A stretch of DNA of 64,000 nucleotides, from positions 43,176,927-43,240,926 of the forward strand of contig CM055101.1 in NCBI GenBank assembly GCA_029204225.1, given 5' to 3'. The DNA comes from Diphasiastrum complanatum. Taxonomy: Eukaryota; Streptophyta; Lycopodiopsida; Lycopodiales; Lycopodiaceae. This document shows positions 10,322 through 20,939 of this stretch, piece by piece. The position numbers were made by a program, and so were the translations under genes. The stretch's first letter is position 1. Each line of letters opens with the position of its first letter. Below the pieces are notes generated by a model. The model had not been told where the DNA came from. It saw nothing but the letters and a program-made list of their open reading frames with translations, and did no database searches.

Positions 10322-10326
10322 GTCGA
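10322..10326. repeat. 5-bp target duplication of the gypsy, right (GTCGA)
   Basis: This is an exact copy of 4335-4339. It directly follows the CA end of the LTR, and hAT coding sequence continues through it. Confidence 0.95.
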
Positions 10327-11130
10327 GTCCTTGTCTAGAGAGATGGAGCCTCTACGCCGCCACTGGGCCACATATGGATGCAGCATCATGTCCGATGGCT
10401 GGACTGATGTCAGGAGGAGGCTGACCTCAACATCTTGGTCTCCAGCTGCATGGGTACAGAGTTTTTGAGAGCCGTGGATTGCAGTTGAGGGGGGAGAGTC
10501 ATATCTGCAGAGTTCATGTATGACGTCATTAGGTCTTCCATCCTGTCCATAGGCCCCCCAGCATGTCGTTACGGTGGTGACGGACAATGCCACCAACTGC
10601 GTTCAGATGGGTGTCCTGCTAGAGGTCGAGTTCCCTCACATCGTCCATACCCCCTGTGCAGCGCACGACATAGACCTTCTCATGGGGGACATAGGTGCAG
10701 TTCCCTGGGTTAGAGCCATCGTCCGCAAGGCCCTCTTCCTGGTGACTTTTGTCACCAGAAAGAGGCGTGTTCTTGCCATGTTCCGGGTGTTCAGCCATTT
10801 GGACCTCCAGAAGCCAGCCCCCACACGCTTTGCTTTCGACTTGGTGGTGATCGACCGTCTGATCAGGTGCAGGGCACAGCTTCTACAGATGGTTGCCAAC
10901 GATCTTTGGCGTGCCAGTACGTTTCAGCACACTGAGGATGGGGAGCACTTTTCTTCCACGGTGAGGGGAGAGCAGTTCTGGAGGGATGTGCAGACATTGT
11001 CAGGACTTTTTCGACCACTCTACATTGTGCTTCGCATGGCTGACAGCGAGGGGTTCACACTTGGACTAGTGTATGAGCTCGTGGACCGGATCAGACAATT
11101 CCTGCAGCTGCCCATCTTACAGCCAGAGAG

Positions 11131-11224
11131 GTAAGCAGTATAGTAATGTAATTGGTCTTTATCTTTTCAGTGGTTGCTAGTTTGTTTTTTTGTCGATGTT
11201 ACGTTTTTTCCGTAATTCGTGCAG
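11131..11224 (+). other. Spliceosomal intron in hAT transposase
   Basis: A 94-bp T-rich interval with GTAAGC at its start and GTGCAG at its end. Removing it joins an AG and a G into one Arg codon (phase 2) and keeps hAT homology open on both sides. A cryptic TTTTCAG occurs inside at about 11170. Confidence 0.8.
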
Positions 11225-11741
11225 GATGACGGAGCTGAAGTTCATTTGGGAGACGCGGTGGAACTACTTTCACAGGAGTATCCACAGCGTTGCATACATC
11301 TTGCATCCCCTCTTCCTCTCTCCGACACAGATATCAGACAGGGAGCTCGAGTCGGATTGGCTTGAGTACATATATAGGGTGGGTCCACACATTGGCTTGG
11401 ATCCTATCATACTCATGGAGGAGCTAGCTGCATTTCGTTTCGGCATGGGCACGTTCGGTCACCCGGCTGCTCAGGATCCTGAGGATGATGCCGATGCCGA
11501 TGAGACCACCACCCTCCCTGCTAACGTGCCATTGCCCTCCTCTGATGATGAGCTCACATATGATTCAGACGAGACAGTCGACCTAGCAAGGGTTGGTCCA
11601 CGTGCCCCACCCAGTACCCCCGCATCACGCCCCCTTTTAGATGATGGCTGGTCAGAGTTTGCGAGGGAGACAGAGGCTGCTGCCCAGAGACAGATAGTGC
11701 AGAGACGACTCAGAGCATCACAGGCAGGCAGTTCTTCCTAG

Positions 11742-11990
11742 AGACCCCCCCGTGGCAGAGGGAGACCCCCAGGCAAGAGTGTACCGCAGAGGGTTCCTTC
11801 CGGCAGACCCAGAGGCAGGCCAGCCAAGAGGGGACGCACTGATGATTTTTCTAGTCGTCTCTTGGCAGGCGTTGGCCCAGACTTACAGGAGTTCCAGATG
11901 CCTCTAGACTCCCAGCCAGACTTTGTATTTGACACCCCTGGAGATGCGTCTGGCACGCAAAGGGATGATTTTTTTAGCACAGACTTGTAG
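11742..11990 (+). pseudogene. AT-hook tail of hAT transposase behind a TAG stop
   Basis: The frame of the last exon continues for 82 codons after TAG (11739-11741) to TAG at 11988-11990. It contains RGRGRPPGK and the textbook AT-hook PRGRPAKRGR, then an acidic FDTPGDASG end. AT-hooks bind the minor groove of A/T-rich DNA. The preserved open frame suggests the TAG is a recent nonsense change in a longer protein. Readthrough or an alternative splice would be other explanations. Confidence 0.65.
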
Positions 11991-12150
11991 ATACTGATAC
12001 ACATTTTAGCATCATGTACAGTGGCATCAGATGAGATGTATATATTTTTTTACAGTATATTTGTGTCATGGCCAATTTACCGTGGTTGCTTACAAATGGT
12101 TAGCTCTCTGAAGTTTGAATGGCCAATCAGAAATGGTTTGCTCCGTGCAA

Positions 12151-12153
<3 letters not shown>

Positions 12154-12205
<52 letters not shown>
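12154..12205. repeat. (GA)26 microsatellite
   Basis: An uninterrupted GA dinucleotide run of about 52 bp. Confidence 0.97.
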
Positions 12206-12207
<2 letters not shown>

Positions 12208-12254
12208 AGCACATCTGCATCTCATTCAAAACATATGCATCATGTTCAACCATG

Positions 12255-12281
12255 TAACCCTAAACCCTAAACCCTAAACCC
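12255..12281. repeat. Short interstitial telomeric repeat (CCCTAAA type)
   Basis: Nearly four perfect units of the Arabidopsis-type telomere repeat (TAAACCC) lie inside the hAT 3' region. In plants such short tracts also occur as telo-boxes near promoters or at break-repair sites. Confidence 0.9.
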
Positions 12282-13256
12282 GACACCCCAACAAATGGCA
12301 CAGTCAACATAACACTCCAAACCCTAACAGATCATCCTAAACCCACAACCCCACAACCATAAGCATCAAAACAAGCCACAAGCATAACCGTCACAACCAC
12401 ATCCATAAACATCATCAACCCCATCCATGTCCTCATTGTGTCGTAGGCATTGCACCACAGGTATGTGCAGATTCAACATCAAAGCTGCACTTGTGCAGCA
12501 TACACTTAAACCTGCGTAGAATGTATTAATGGTCCAGGAATACAGTCCACTGGTTCGTGATCCTGATACGAACCCAACGGATCGAGCCTGGCTCGATTCG
12601 GGTATCGTTCGGTCAAAATGGCCCTTCGACTGGAGTGAAGCGCAATTAGGTCAAGCGAAATGGACTGCTTTTGCAACTCTCCGTCCGACGGCCTTGTTTC
12701 TCCAAACGGGATCCGTTTCGGGTGCCGTCTGTTTCGGCCAGTGGACAACCTCGATACGAACCTGTGGGAACAAACAGGACGAGGAAACGACCGACGGTCG
12801 GGCCGCAACGTCCGTCCGAAGTTCGACGTTAAACAGGGCTTCAGGGACACTTTGTCCAGTTGGGACCTGAAAACTGGGAGATGTTTCGGAGCCTCCGTGC
12901 TGGTATGCAAAATTTCGACATCGTATTGCAGCGTGTTGAAGTAGTGCCATAACTAATTAGTAAGCTGTTGAAGTTCATTCGAGAAGAAACTGATCTCATC
13001 AACCGATTCACAAGAGTGTATAGCTTGTCACTCTTCTGGTGAGCGTTCACCTCTCCCCAATCCTTTGGCGAGCATTCACTTCTAAACCCTAAACCAGTAA
13101 TATGTTTGCCATACAAACCATCATCTTCACTCGAAACCACTCTCAGATCTTTCTTTGCCGCTTTTTTTGGAGCTTAGTTCCCAATGAAGGTTCGTAATAA
13201 TTTATGAACTGCTGACTGGCCATGGTTGTTTAGTTATACTGAGGTTATGAGAGGCA

Positions 13257-13272
13257 TGGCCCAGTGGTTAGG
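13257..13272 (+). other. tRNA-like A-box (possible SINE remnant)
   Basis: TGGCCCAGTGGTTAGG fits the RNA polymerase III A-box consensus found in tRNA-derived SINEs. No convincing B-box (GGTTCGANTCC) follows at the expected distance and no poly-A or poly-T tail is clear. It may be chance. Confidence 0.2.
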
Positions 13273-13534
13273 TTGTTGCAAATTGTTTTGGTACCGTTTT
13301 CCCATTTTTTAACAGGAGGGGGCAGGTGGGTGTCAGACACCCTCTAATAATTAATTCCGGGGGGAAAACAGGGGCCATAAATCGCTTTTATTTTGCTTTT
13401 GGGATGGGGGACAGTGTAGGCAGGTGCCTGTATTTTCTTTTTTTTTTTTGAAAAAAAAAATTTGAAAAAAAAAGGCCGCCATCCGCTTCCTTAGATATAT
13501 ATATATATTTCATTTATTTAATTTTTTTTGCACG

Positions 13535-13585
13535 ATTCGTTGTTAGAATCGCGATCCGAGCGAATTGCGATTCGCTGCAACTATG
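13535..13585. repeat. hAT right terminal and subterminal repeats
   Basis: AGAATCGCGATCCG and GAATTGCGATTCG precede the terminus TGCAACTATG. These mirror the words at the left end. The terminus is followed exactly by the ATTCAAAC duplication. Confidence 0.85.
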
Positions 13586-13593
13586 ATTCAAAC
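13586..13593. repeat. 8-bp target-site duplication, right (ATTCAAAC)
   Basis: This is a perfect copy of 2208-2215, marking the right boundary of the hAT insertion. Confidence 0.93.
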
Positions 13594-15061
13594 ATCAATA
13601 CTTATCTCACATTAATGAGAATCAATCATCATGTAAAAAGATTTTGTGAAGGATTTCACATTTTTATCCATAACTTTTTGATGAATGATCCAAATCAAGT
13701 TTTGTAAAGTGGAGATAGGGCGATTTTTACTCTACCAGGACTGTTTTGAGTCACACAGGTCATGCCACATGTCAGTATGATACTTGTCCAACGTGGATAA
13801 GCTGATACAGAAACAGAAAACTTACCAAAAGTCAATACACAGTATTCTGTAGTGATTTTTATGATTAAAATCACATCTGAATCTTCATTCAATATTTTCA
13901 GATCTATATTTGACAACTGCCATGTGTCATCAGATCATTTCATAGACTATAAAATAGTCTATCACATATTCTCCTAAATAAATTTTTAACAATATTGTGT
14001 ATTTATTGTTTTGTTTCTGTATCATCTTCTCTAATTTTCTTTGATGAATTTAGTTTCTTTCGTGAGTAAAGTTTGTGATTTTGGATTTTCTTAGATCGCA
14101 CGAAGACTTATTGCTAAATATCTATTAACTTCATGTCTTTTGTGATAGTTTCAAGTTCATTTTGAACTTAGGTTAACCATTCTTGCACTAGAAAGATTGA
14201 TAACACTAATGCAGATCCAAGTAATATATGCGTGGTTGAGTCCTTGAATTTTGTAACGTTTTTGTGACATCCTCTATTGCAGTAAATTGCTTGAGAAAAT
14301 CAATTGATACATTTAAAAAGCATGTTGTGCAAGATGATCACTTTTTATCATACCAAGTGATAAGCTATTTTTCGTAATGCTTTATGATTGGATCTTCTCT
14401 CTCAAATGTGGCTTTGATGATTGTAGTGAAGGAAATGTAGAAGACATCCAGCTTTCCACGGTTGACAATGCTACTTCTAGGGTACAAAAGAAGATAGCCA
14501 AGCAATTACGATTTCTAGCGAGTGAGTCCCATCTTGTTGTCTCTTGTTAATTTGTTATCTCTTAGATCGCGAGAAGATCAGTGTTATTGAAGTCTATAAT
14601 TTTATATTGAGGGTGGTAATATGCTTAAAAGAGAAATTGAGCATAGGCAAGCTACTTCTAATGTATTTGGCATTGAAAAAGCTATTGAAAGTTTTCATGA
14701 TAAGCCAAATTGTATTGAAACACATTCTGAACTTCTTGGTACAACACAACATACAGCGGAAAAGCTATTGAAAGTTTTTTTGTAGATCAAAATCATTATA
14801 GTACATTTTTGAGCTAATCAAGGTACATATTTATTGATTGTTTCTAGAACATACAAATGATGTGCAACTATGATAATTATGTATATAGGGAGAGCACGTT
14901 GCGAACCACAAATGCATAGTTGTCATGGTTCTGCCCTCATCTAAGGGTGTAAGGGCTTGGTGGGTGGATGCAGTTCGCTCTGCAATTGGCAGGCCTCCAC
15001 TGCCCTTGGATAAGGGTGTAGTCACAATTGTTGTGTATATGTATGGAGTATATGTATGGAT
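13594..15061. other. AT-rich stretch without a recognised gene
   Basis: TATAAAATAG near 13949-13960 could be a decayed LTR promoter. A plus-strand frame open at 14338-14550 (70 codons, containing LYDWIFSLKCGFDD and RVQKKIAKQLRFL) looks protein-like but matches nothing I know. TGCAACTATG near 14862-14871 repeats the hAT terminal word. No LTR boundaries or RNA gene were found. Confidence 0.5.
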
Positions 15062-15652
15062 CATAGTTGCAGCAGAACATTTGCAAATTTTTTATTTTAA
15101 AAGAAAAAACATAAATGGTTGGAATTTTTTTTGATAGTTTAGTTCATAGATGCGCAGCGTTCGGAACGCTACATTCCGGGAGCGTTCTGGAACGGTTTCG
15201 GGATTCAACAACATTCCAGATCGAAACGTTGGAAATTATTTATTGTTTGTTTTTTAACTATGTGTTGGGGTGGGAAAAAACATTTAGGGATGTAAAGTTT
15301 TTTTTGAAACACATTGCAAAGCATAGTAACTCCTAACTTGTAAGTACTAGTAACTACCAACTGAACTATGCATATTACATTGAACTCCATTCGCTAATTG
15401 AACAAAGCATTTAGACTTCAACACACTGCATACCAAAACTGAAACTTGAAAGCAATTAAATAATGTAGAGTACAGTGCTAAGTGTATATGATACAAAAAC
15501 ATGGAAATTGATCCACATTCCACACTTGCCTCATGAGAATGATCAATATGTTTGATGTCATAAACAATAAAGCTCTGATATATGCAGTGAGCGGGCCAAT
15601 GGCTACATGAGTATGATAGATGCACAATGGACCAAAATAAAACAATGAATCT

Positions 15653-16420
15653 CTATGACTCAGAGGCATCATGATCAAATGGGGATTTCTCCTCGTCACT
15701 ATCATTGGTAGACGAGTAGGAAGATAAATTCCTTGAGTACGTGTGGTTGTGTCCCTGGACCTCTGCCTCAGCCAATAGCCGCCATAGGAACTGCCGCCTT
15801 TGCTGAACCTGGGCCACTACCATCAGTAGACCCTCCGCCAACTGACTCCCCTGATGGAAAAGTCTCTCTTGTAGATGATGGCCCTGCTGCTGTTGCTGAT
15901 GGTGGCCATGATGGGCCTGGCTCTGCCGATGAAGTTTGTGATGGCCCTGCTACTGATGGTTTAGGCCGTGATGGTCCTGTTGTTGTTGTTGTTGCTGCTG
16001 ATGGACATGATGGGCCTGTTGCTGATGAACTAGGCCGTGATGGCCCTGTGTTGCTACTGCCAGGCCTGTGGTAGCCCTTGATCTTGTGCCAATAGAACCT
16101 AACTACCCACCAACCTTCCGTAGACCCTTGTTGTTGCTACTCCTCTGTATGTGCTCAGTAGGCGCTCTCGCTCAGGTGCAGGAACTGCCACTCATGGGGC
16201 AATGCCCATGGTCCACCCATGTGGCTTGGTCAAACCAAGCAAGTGTGCTTTGATCCTCGTCATGGTGCTGCAAAAGGTGGCACCGCAAAACAAGCAACAC
16301 CATTTGCATGCACTTGAACTTGTAAAAACTACAGCGTCTCCCTTCAAATGTATCCACCTCCGCCCACACGTCTTGTCCCGCCACAGGCATGTCTATAGAA
16401 ACCTTCAAGATGCTATAAAA
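15653..16420 (-). pseudogene. Relic of a BED-finger (hAT-like) transposase
   Basis: Minus-strand reading near 16320-16200 gives CKWCCLFCGATF then TRIKAHLLGLTKPHG, which matches a BED zinc finger (C-x2-C, then His). Its upstream Trp-containing part (DVWAEVDTFEG) is in a neighbouring frame, so a frameshift is present. After a TGA the frame continues to a His/Gln-rich low-complexity stretch (about 16050-15850), ending in an acidic SDEEKSPFDHD tail at 15653. No catalytic hAT region is recognised. Further minus-strand acidic sequence at about 16780-16870 may be part of the same gene. Confidence 0.45.
15880..16060. repeat. Imperfect GATGG/GGCC minisatellite
   Basis: Repeats of GCTGATG, GGCCATGATGGGCC and GGCCGTGATGG with TTGTTGTTG runs. 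On the minus strand it encodes His and Gln runs; on the plus strand it encodes Gly-Pro-Asp repeats. Either may be a by-product of repeat expansion. Confidence 0.6.
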
Positions 16421-17111
16421 TAGTCAAAAACTAAATGGAAAGTGTATAAGTGCTAAAAGGGAGCCAAAACAAGCCTAGAGACGCCTAAGACCTAAACCAC
16501 AATGCCAAAGACCTACCCTAAATCACTAAATCCTAACCCCTACACTTAGAAAAAAACAATGCAAAATGCCTCATGCACACCAACCACACAAGTGCTCATA
16601 GCGACCACCTATGCATAAAGAAGCTGGAGAACATGCAATCACCCTCTCCCTCTCCCTAGCAACCCTACGACCAATCTTAGCAAGGAATCACTCCAAATGA
16701 TGGACTATGGCCTCCAAACAAAGCAAGGAAAAAAAGCTTAAAGAAGCCACTTTGCTTGCAAATCCCCACATAATTTTGTAGCCTCCTGCACATCCTCCTC
16801 CTCATCATCATCCCTAGCCTCTGAGGCCTCATCAGATTAAGACCCTTGGCTTTGATAGTCGCTCTCCTCAGTCTCCTCGGTAGAGCTATTGAAGTTGCCC
16901 TCTGAATGCTGCTGTTGAGAGCAGCAGCAGCCTGAGTCCGTCGTGATGCACCTCGAGTCATAGGTCCTGCACATAGAGATTTGCAACTACTAGAAAGTAC
17001 CCATTGCCCAAAATCGAACTTTGAAGACTCAAGACCCAAGAGGTGACCTAGATAGTAGATACTAGAATCTAGGTAGTACATACTACAATCATGAAACTTT
17101 TGACTATACAT

Positions 17112-17797
17112 TCACTCATTTCACGACTCACATGTGACAAATTCACAAATCACAAATCGTTAATGAATCATCAAAGTTCAAACTAGTCAACGTTCAACTT
17201 TCAAGACTTCAAGTAGCAAGATTTAAGTGATAAGCTTCAACACTAAGCACTCAAGAGCCTCCATGCCCTTGTAATGTATTTTTTTTGGAGTCCGACACTC
17301 GAGTTCAATATTCTAGTCAAAGAGCTTAGGTTATGTTCCTATGTGTTTGTTTTTCATTGTTCTTCATCATTCTAGTTAGAGTTCCCTTCTGCTTTCTAAT
17401 GTTTTTAATGTCTTTTATGATAGGTACTATGCTACGTAACTACATATAATTTTGTCACACCAATTACATTATTCAACACTTAACGGATACTTCGCGCATG
17501 AACATTTTGCGCATTGAAGTGCGCTGAATTTTAGACAATTTATCCAACATGAGATCAGAAGTTGATCAATAAGAGAACTTTGGTTTATCTTGAATATTTA
17601 TACGGAATCGTAGACTTGTAGTATAATGTCATGTGTTGTAGAGGAGATATATTCGTTTCTTTCATATAACAATAGTGTGAGTTTTGGAGCAATAGGTTTG
17701 GAAATATTATTGTTAATGTTTGCTTGGACTTTGCAAACATTGGATCCAGGGTTGCAAGAGACCGCGTCTGTATTATCCGCAAGAAAAACTATTTCAA

Positions 17798-17834
<37 letters not shown>

Positions 17835-19600
17835 GATGGAGGTTGTCTTCTCTTTTAACAAGCTCTCTCTGGTATCTCTATCCATCTGCTGCAAAAAACC
17901 CGTAGAGAATATTACAACTGAGTTTATCATTAGAAATGTGCATATACTATAGACGAGAGGGAGCGACATTAAATGTTAGTCAAAAGCTTGCTCATCATTG
18001 GATCTTTATGGTGTATGTAACTACATGATGCATGTGCCTCATCAGTAGCCTTTTTTGGTCTCCAAATATTAGCTTCCTTTGTCGCTAAGCTTTTTTCAAT
18101 ACTAGTTGACAAAGCCATCATCATGTCTCCATCCTGATGATTCTAGAAGCAATTGAGATGTTGATACAATATGCATGATGTCAGTCAGGTGACATTTCAT
18201 TGCTATTCTCTCACATTTGGATGTGTTGTTCTTATCTCATCATGAAGGATTTGCAAGGACAAACTTGTGACCTTCTCGACCTTTTTCAAGAGAAAGGTTG
18301 GAGGTGGACATGAGATGGTAGCAATATCAATATCTTGATATTTTACTCATACCCAGTTTTGTAGGACTAGTCACGTGTTGTATCTTCTTATACCTCCTCG
18401 AGTGTACTTATTATAGGGCCACCCTTTATCATGCAACAAAAAACTATTTTCTGATTTGGAAAGGGAAGTACCTAGGTGATTAGTATGGAGCACTGAGGTC
18501 CCATTGTAATTACCAGGCAATCATTAGCCCTTTATCATACATCATCAATTCCAAGTATTCATCTTAGGAGACATTCTTCATCCAAGGATTCTCCTCCACA
18601 TTTTTTGTTAACTAATGAGAGAGGATGTTACATGCCAATAATTCTAAGCTCATCGGTGTGTAGATAGAGTGAATCTCCTCCCCCTTGTGGAAAGACAGCT
18701 TAATGGCATACTTTACGAATAAACTATCAATCAAGAAATCATGACATGGATAAATGAGCTGAAACTCGGATCCGACAGATGGTTGAACTTCAGCCATACA
18801 CAGCCTGTACAAAATCCTTGACTTGACCTCCCAAAACCATTCTATGAGGGCCTCTAGGCTCGTTCTATCAAGGACCAATTTACCTCCATTTAGCTAGATA
18901 GAGGAAGCCTGTAACATTGATTGTTCTCCCCCGAATGTGTTTTTGGTTTGCAGTGCATCTCTATCTATAATTGATCAGATCAATAAAGCTCTATGCAATG
19001 TTAGTTTTGCCTCTTTCCAGTTTATCAGTATGTTGTTCTGCTAATGCATTGATTGATCATTTCTAAGTTTAGTTAACAATATCTAAACTATCAAAAAAAT
19101 TCCAGCCATTGGTGTCGCACCCTAACAAAAAAATGCGATCCGATCACAGATCATTTTTGCAGAAATTCATGATTTGCTGCAACCAAATGCATTTGGAAAC
19201 TCCCACATTTGGAACCTGTTTCAAACGTGGGTTCTATAAATGCTTTTTAATTTTGTTTTGGGTCTTGGGACGCTATAAACAAGGGTATGGTCTCGAGCCC
19301 TATTTTGGCATGCAAAGAGGATCTAAACTAACTTGATTGGCGATTGAGTTTGTTTAATGCCCTAAAATAGCAAAAAAAGATTAATGTTGCTTATTTGGAG
19401 TGGGAGATCCATTTGAGATGTGTTTCGTAATTATGATGTTCCTATGAGCTTTGACTTAGTAGATGCATTATAACGAACCAACTTTCATTGTTCAACTGCT
19501 TATGGTCTTTTTTTAGAGATGATAGTAGTCTTTATTTTACTTCGACCGCCCACTTAAAAGAGGGAAAACATTTCCAAACAGTTGGAGGATTTTCCAAATG
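17112..19600. other. No recognised gene
   Basis: A minus-strand frame at 18612-18878 (88 codons, ending in SLELLACNILSH) has no motif I recognise and is probably chance or a relic. The region contains a CT microsatellite. Poly-T stretches and AAACATTTC/GTTTCAAAT words at 19560-19650 look like subterminal repeats of the putative hAT end at 19672. Confidence 0.45.
17801..17832. repeat. (TC)16 microsatellite
   Basis: An uninterrupted TC dinucleotide run. Confidence 0.97.
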
Positions 19601-19726
19601 TTCTTACGACATTTCAAACATTTCGCATTTGAGCGTTTCAAATATTTGGTTGTAACTATGGCTGCAACTATGATCCATATTACATACCATAATTGCAATA
19701 TGCATTTTGAAATCTAAGGTTAGGGT

Positions 19727-19870
19727 TTTTGGGGGGGGTGGAAGGCCCTGCCCCGAGGGCCTTCCGTGCTGGGAGGGCCCTTGCCCGAGGGCAGGGCCTG
19801 ATCCCGCCCGAGGGCAGGGCCCGACCTGCACGGAAGGCCCGAGGGGTTTGGGCCTTCCCCTGCGTAATGG
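19727..19870. repeat. GC-rich block of short inverted repeats
   Basis: A sharp GC island in AT-rich DNA. GCCCTGCCC, GGGCAGGGCC, GGCCTTCC and GGAAGGCC alternate several times, so the strand could fold into GC-rich hairpins. CCCGAGGGCAGGGCC occurs twice (about 19793 and 19808). Open frames on both strands reflect base composition. Confidence 0.75.
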
Positions 19871-20700
19871 CAAGTCTGAGATTCTCATCTCTCATGGATT
19901 CCGGCAGAATCCTTCATGCGTTTATTCAAGAAGGAGAAACAGAACTACTACTTACTTCAGATGCAAGTAATTTCCACCTATGGAGGTGCATCACAAATAC
20001 AAAGGAAAATCAAAGACTTGGCATTACGGAAAGTCAAAAAAAAAAATTGCTTTCTTTACAATTCCTTGAATGGTTTTGCTTCTCCTTGAAAACAAATTAG
20101 GGAAACTATCAAAAAAATGATCTAAGCTACAATAAGAGCAAACAAAGGTTCTATGTGAACAGGTTAGAAATCTAAATTTTATATCTAGTACCAGTCTGTT
20201 TCACACAAGGTGCATGTCTCTGAAGCCGCCCTTGCCACCATAGGAGTAGTCATGGGAAAATGCCAAACCCCATCCCATAAGGTAGCTAATACCACCATAG
20301 CCCCTTTTGTGCATACTCAAGTGGCACAGTTACAAAACAAACGATGGTTATCTCATCGAAGCCATCAAAGACCCTGTAGTCCAAGTTGCTGCTCAGTTGA
20401 TTAATAGGTTCGTTGTAGTGTATAGCTTCATATCTGCTGCATTGAATCATTGAATCTCATACCGAGGTTGCAGCGGGTGTAGTGGAACTTTTATTGTTCA
20501 AATTATTGACCAAATAAGCATACTTGGAGTAGCCTGCTATGGAGGCCCTGCTAGAATACATCTTGTTGGAGTATTTGTATCAAAAGCAAAAGAGACTTGC
20601 AACTATTGCATATATAGTCTAGACTCTATTTCAAGAAGAAAGACTATGACAGTCTATCTTCGAATTTGTCACATTTGGTGACATATTCTCAATTGTGCAC
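19871..20700. other. No recognised gene
   Basis: Mixed AT-rich sequence. Short open frames at 19871-20100 and 20210-20404 carry no motif. Nothing else was seen. Confidence 0.5.
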
Positions 20701-20710
20701 AATGTTTCCA

Positions 20711-20830
20711 CGAATCGCGATTCATTGGCTGACGAATCGCGATTCGTCAAAGAATCAAACGGTCCCAATTCGAATCGGAAAGAATCGGGACTAGAAATGT
20801 TTTGTAACAGTCCAGGCCCGATTCAATTGC
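20711..20830. repeat. GAATCGCGATTC subterminal-type array
   Basis: CGAATCGCGATTCA, then a perfect 18-bp palindrome GACGAATCGCGATTCGTC at 20731-20748, then AATTCGAATCGG, AGAATCGGG and CCCGATTC. The same words occur at both ends of the hAT at 2216-13585, so this probably marks the left subterminal region of the hAT relic that follows. Its terminal CATAGTTGCA was not found. Confidence 0.6.
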
Positions 20831-20939
20831 AATTCACTTTTTCCTCTTTTTTGTGCCTCTTTCAAGGGAAAGAGAATAGGAGAGAGGGAGAAACTTGAGG
20901 AGAGAATAGAGAGCCTAGAGGAGAAAGGAAAGAGCTTAG

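Larger units (their letters stand above)
10322..11990 (+). pseudogene. hAT transposase, 3' half with intron and AT-hook tail
   Basis: Coding resumes after the gypsy with the WATYGCSIMSDGWTD segment typical of hAT transposases. Compared with the second family copy (22437-22912), one base is missing near 10424 and a stop follows near 10488. From about 10570 the frame gives VTDNATNC and VHTPCAAHDIDLLM. An intron at 11131-11224 joins PER to MTELKFIWETRWNYFHR. The frame then runs through an acidic region to a TAG at 11739-11741, and stays open beyond it to 11990. The usual hAT dimerisation motif near the C-terminus was not recognised. These lesions plus the gypsy make it non-functional. Confidence 0.85.
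11991..13534. other. Non-coding 3' region of the hAT element
   Basis: No gene is recognised. It holds a GA microsatellite, a telomere-like tract and a CAT/CCA-rich stretch (12290-12430). A GC-rich block at about 12540-12900 has open frames on both strands but no motif and several shared GATACGAACC/CGATTCG words. A/T homopolymer runs lie near 13430-13470. The overlapping frames at 12506-12950 contradict each other, and none is supported. Confidence 0.6.
2216..13585 (+). mobile_element. hAT DNA transposon with nested gypsy element
   Basis: The element is bounded by perfect 10-bp inverted termini, CATAGTTGCA at 2216-2225 and TGCAACTATG at 13576-13585, and by a perfect 8-bp duplication ATTCAAAC. 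Subtracting the gypsy at 4340-10321 and its duplicated 5 bp leaves about 5.4 kb. The plus strand encodes one transposase: a BED zinc finger, a DUF659-like region, and a C-terminal region with RWNYFHR. It is interrupted by the gypsy and by several small lesions, so it cannot be autonomous. Both ends carry clustered GAATCGC/GCGATTC subterminal motifs. A second copy of part of the same family lies at 22437-22912. Confidence 0.93.
15062..19672 (-). mobile_element. Possible second, degenerate hAT element
   Basis: CATAGTTGCAGC at 15062-15073 and GCTGCAACTATG at 19661-19672 are perfect 12-bp inverted termini, identical to the right end of the hAT at 2216-13585. Just inside the left end is a palindromic block (AGCGTTC G GAACGCT at 15156-15170), as expected of subterminal repeats. 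A minus-strand BED-finger relic lies within. Against the call, no 8-bp direct duplication flanks it; the flanks instead extend the inverted repeat to 18 bp. The two ends may therefore belong to different insertions. Confidence 0.4.

Noticed and set aside
12506-12950. Four overlapping frames of 94-134 codons
   Set aside because: GC-rich sequence open on both strands with no conserved motif. No frame is preferable.
13249-13320. tRNA gene suggested by TGGCCCAGTGGTTAGG
   Set aside because: No acceptor stem pairing, anticodon arm or B-box could be found. At most it is an A-box remnant.
14862-15071. TGCAACTATG at 14862-14871 and CATAGTTGCA at 15062-15071 as the two ends of a small MITE
   Set aside because: The orientation is outward (right end to the left of a left end) and no 8-bp duplication is present, so they cannot bound one element.
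16172-16408. 78-codon minus-strand frame taken as an intact protein
   Set aside because: The BED-finger homology lies in a neighbouring frame over the same bases, so this frame is only partly the real one.
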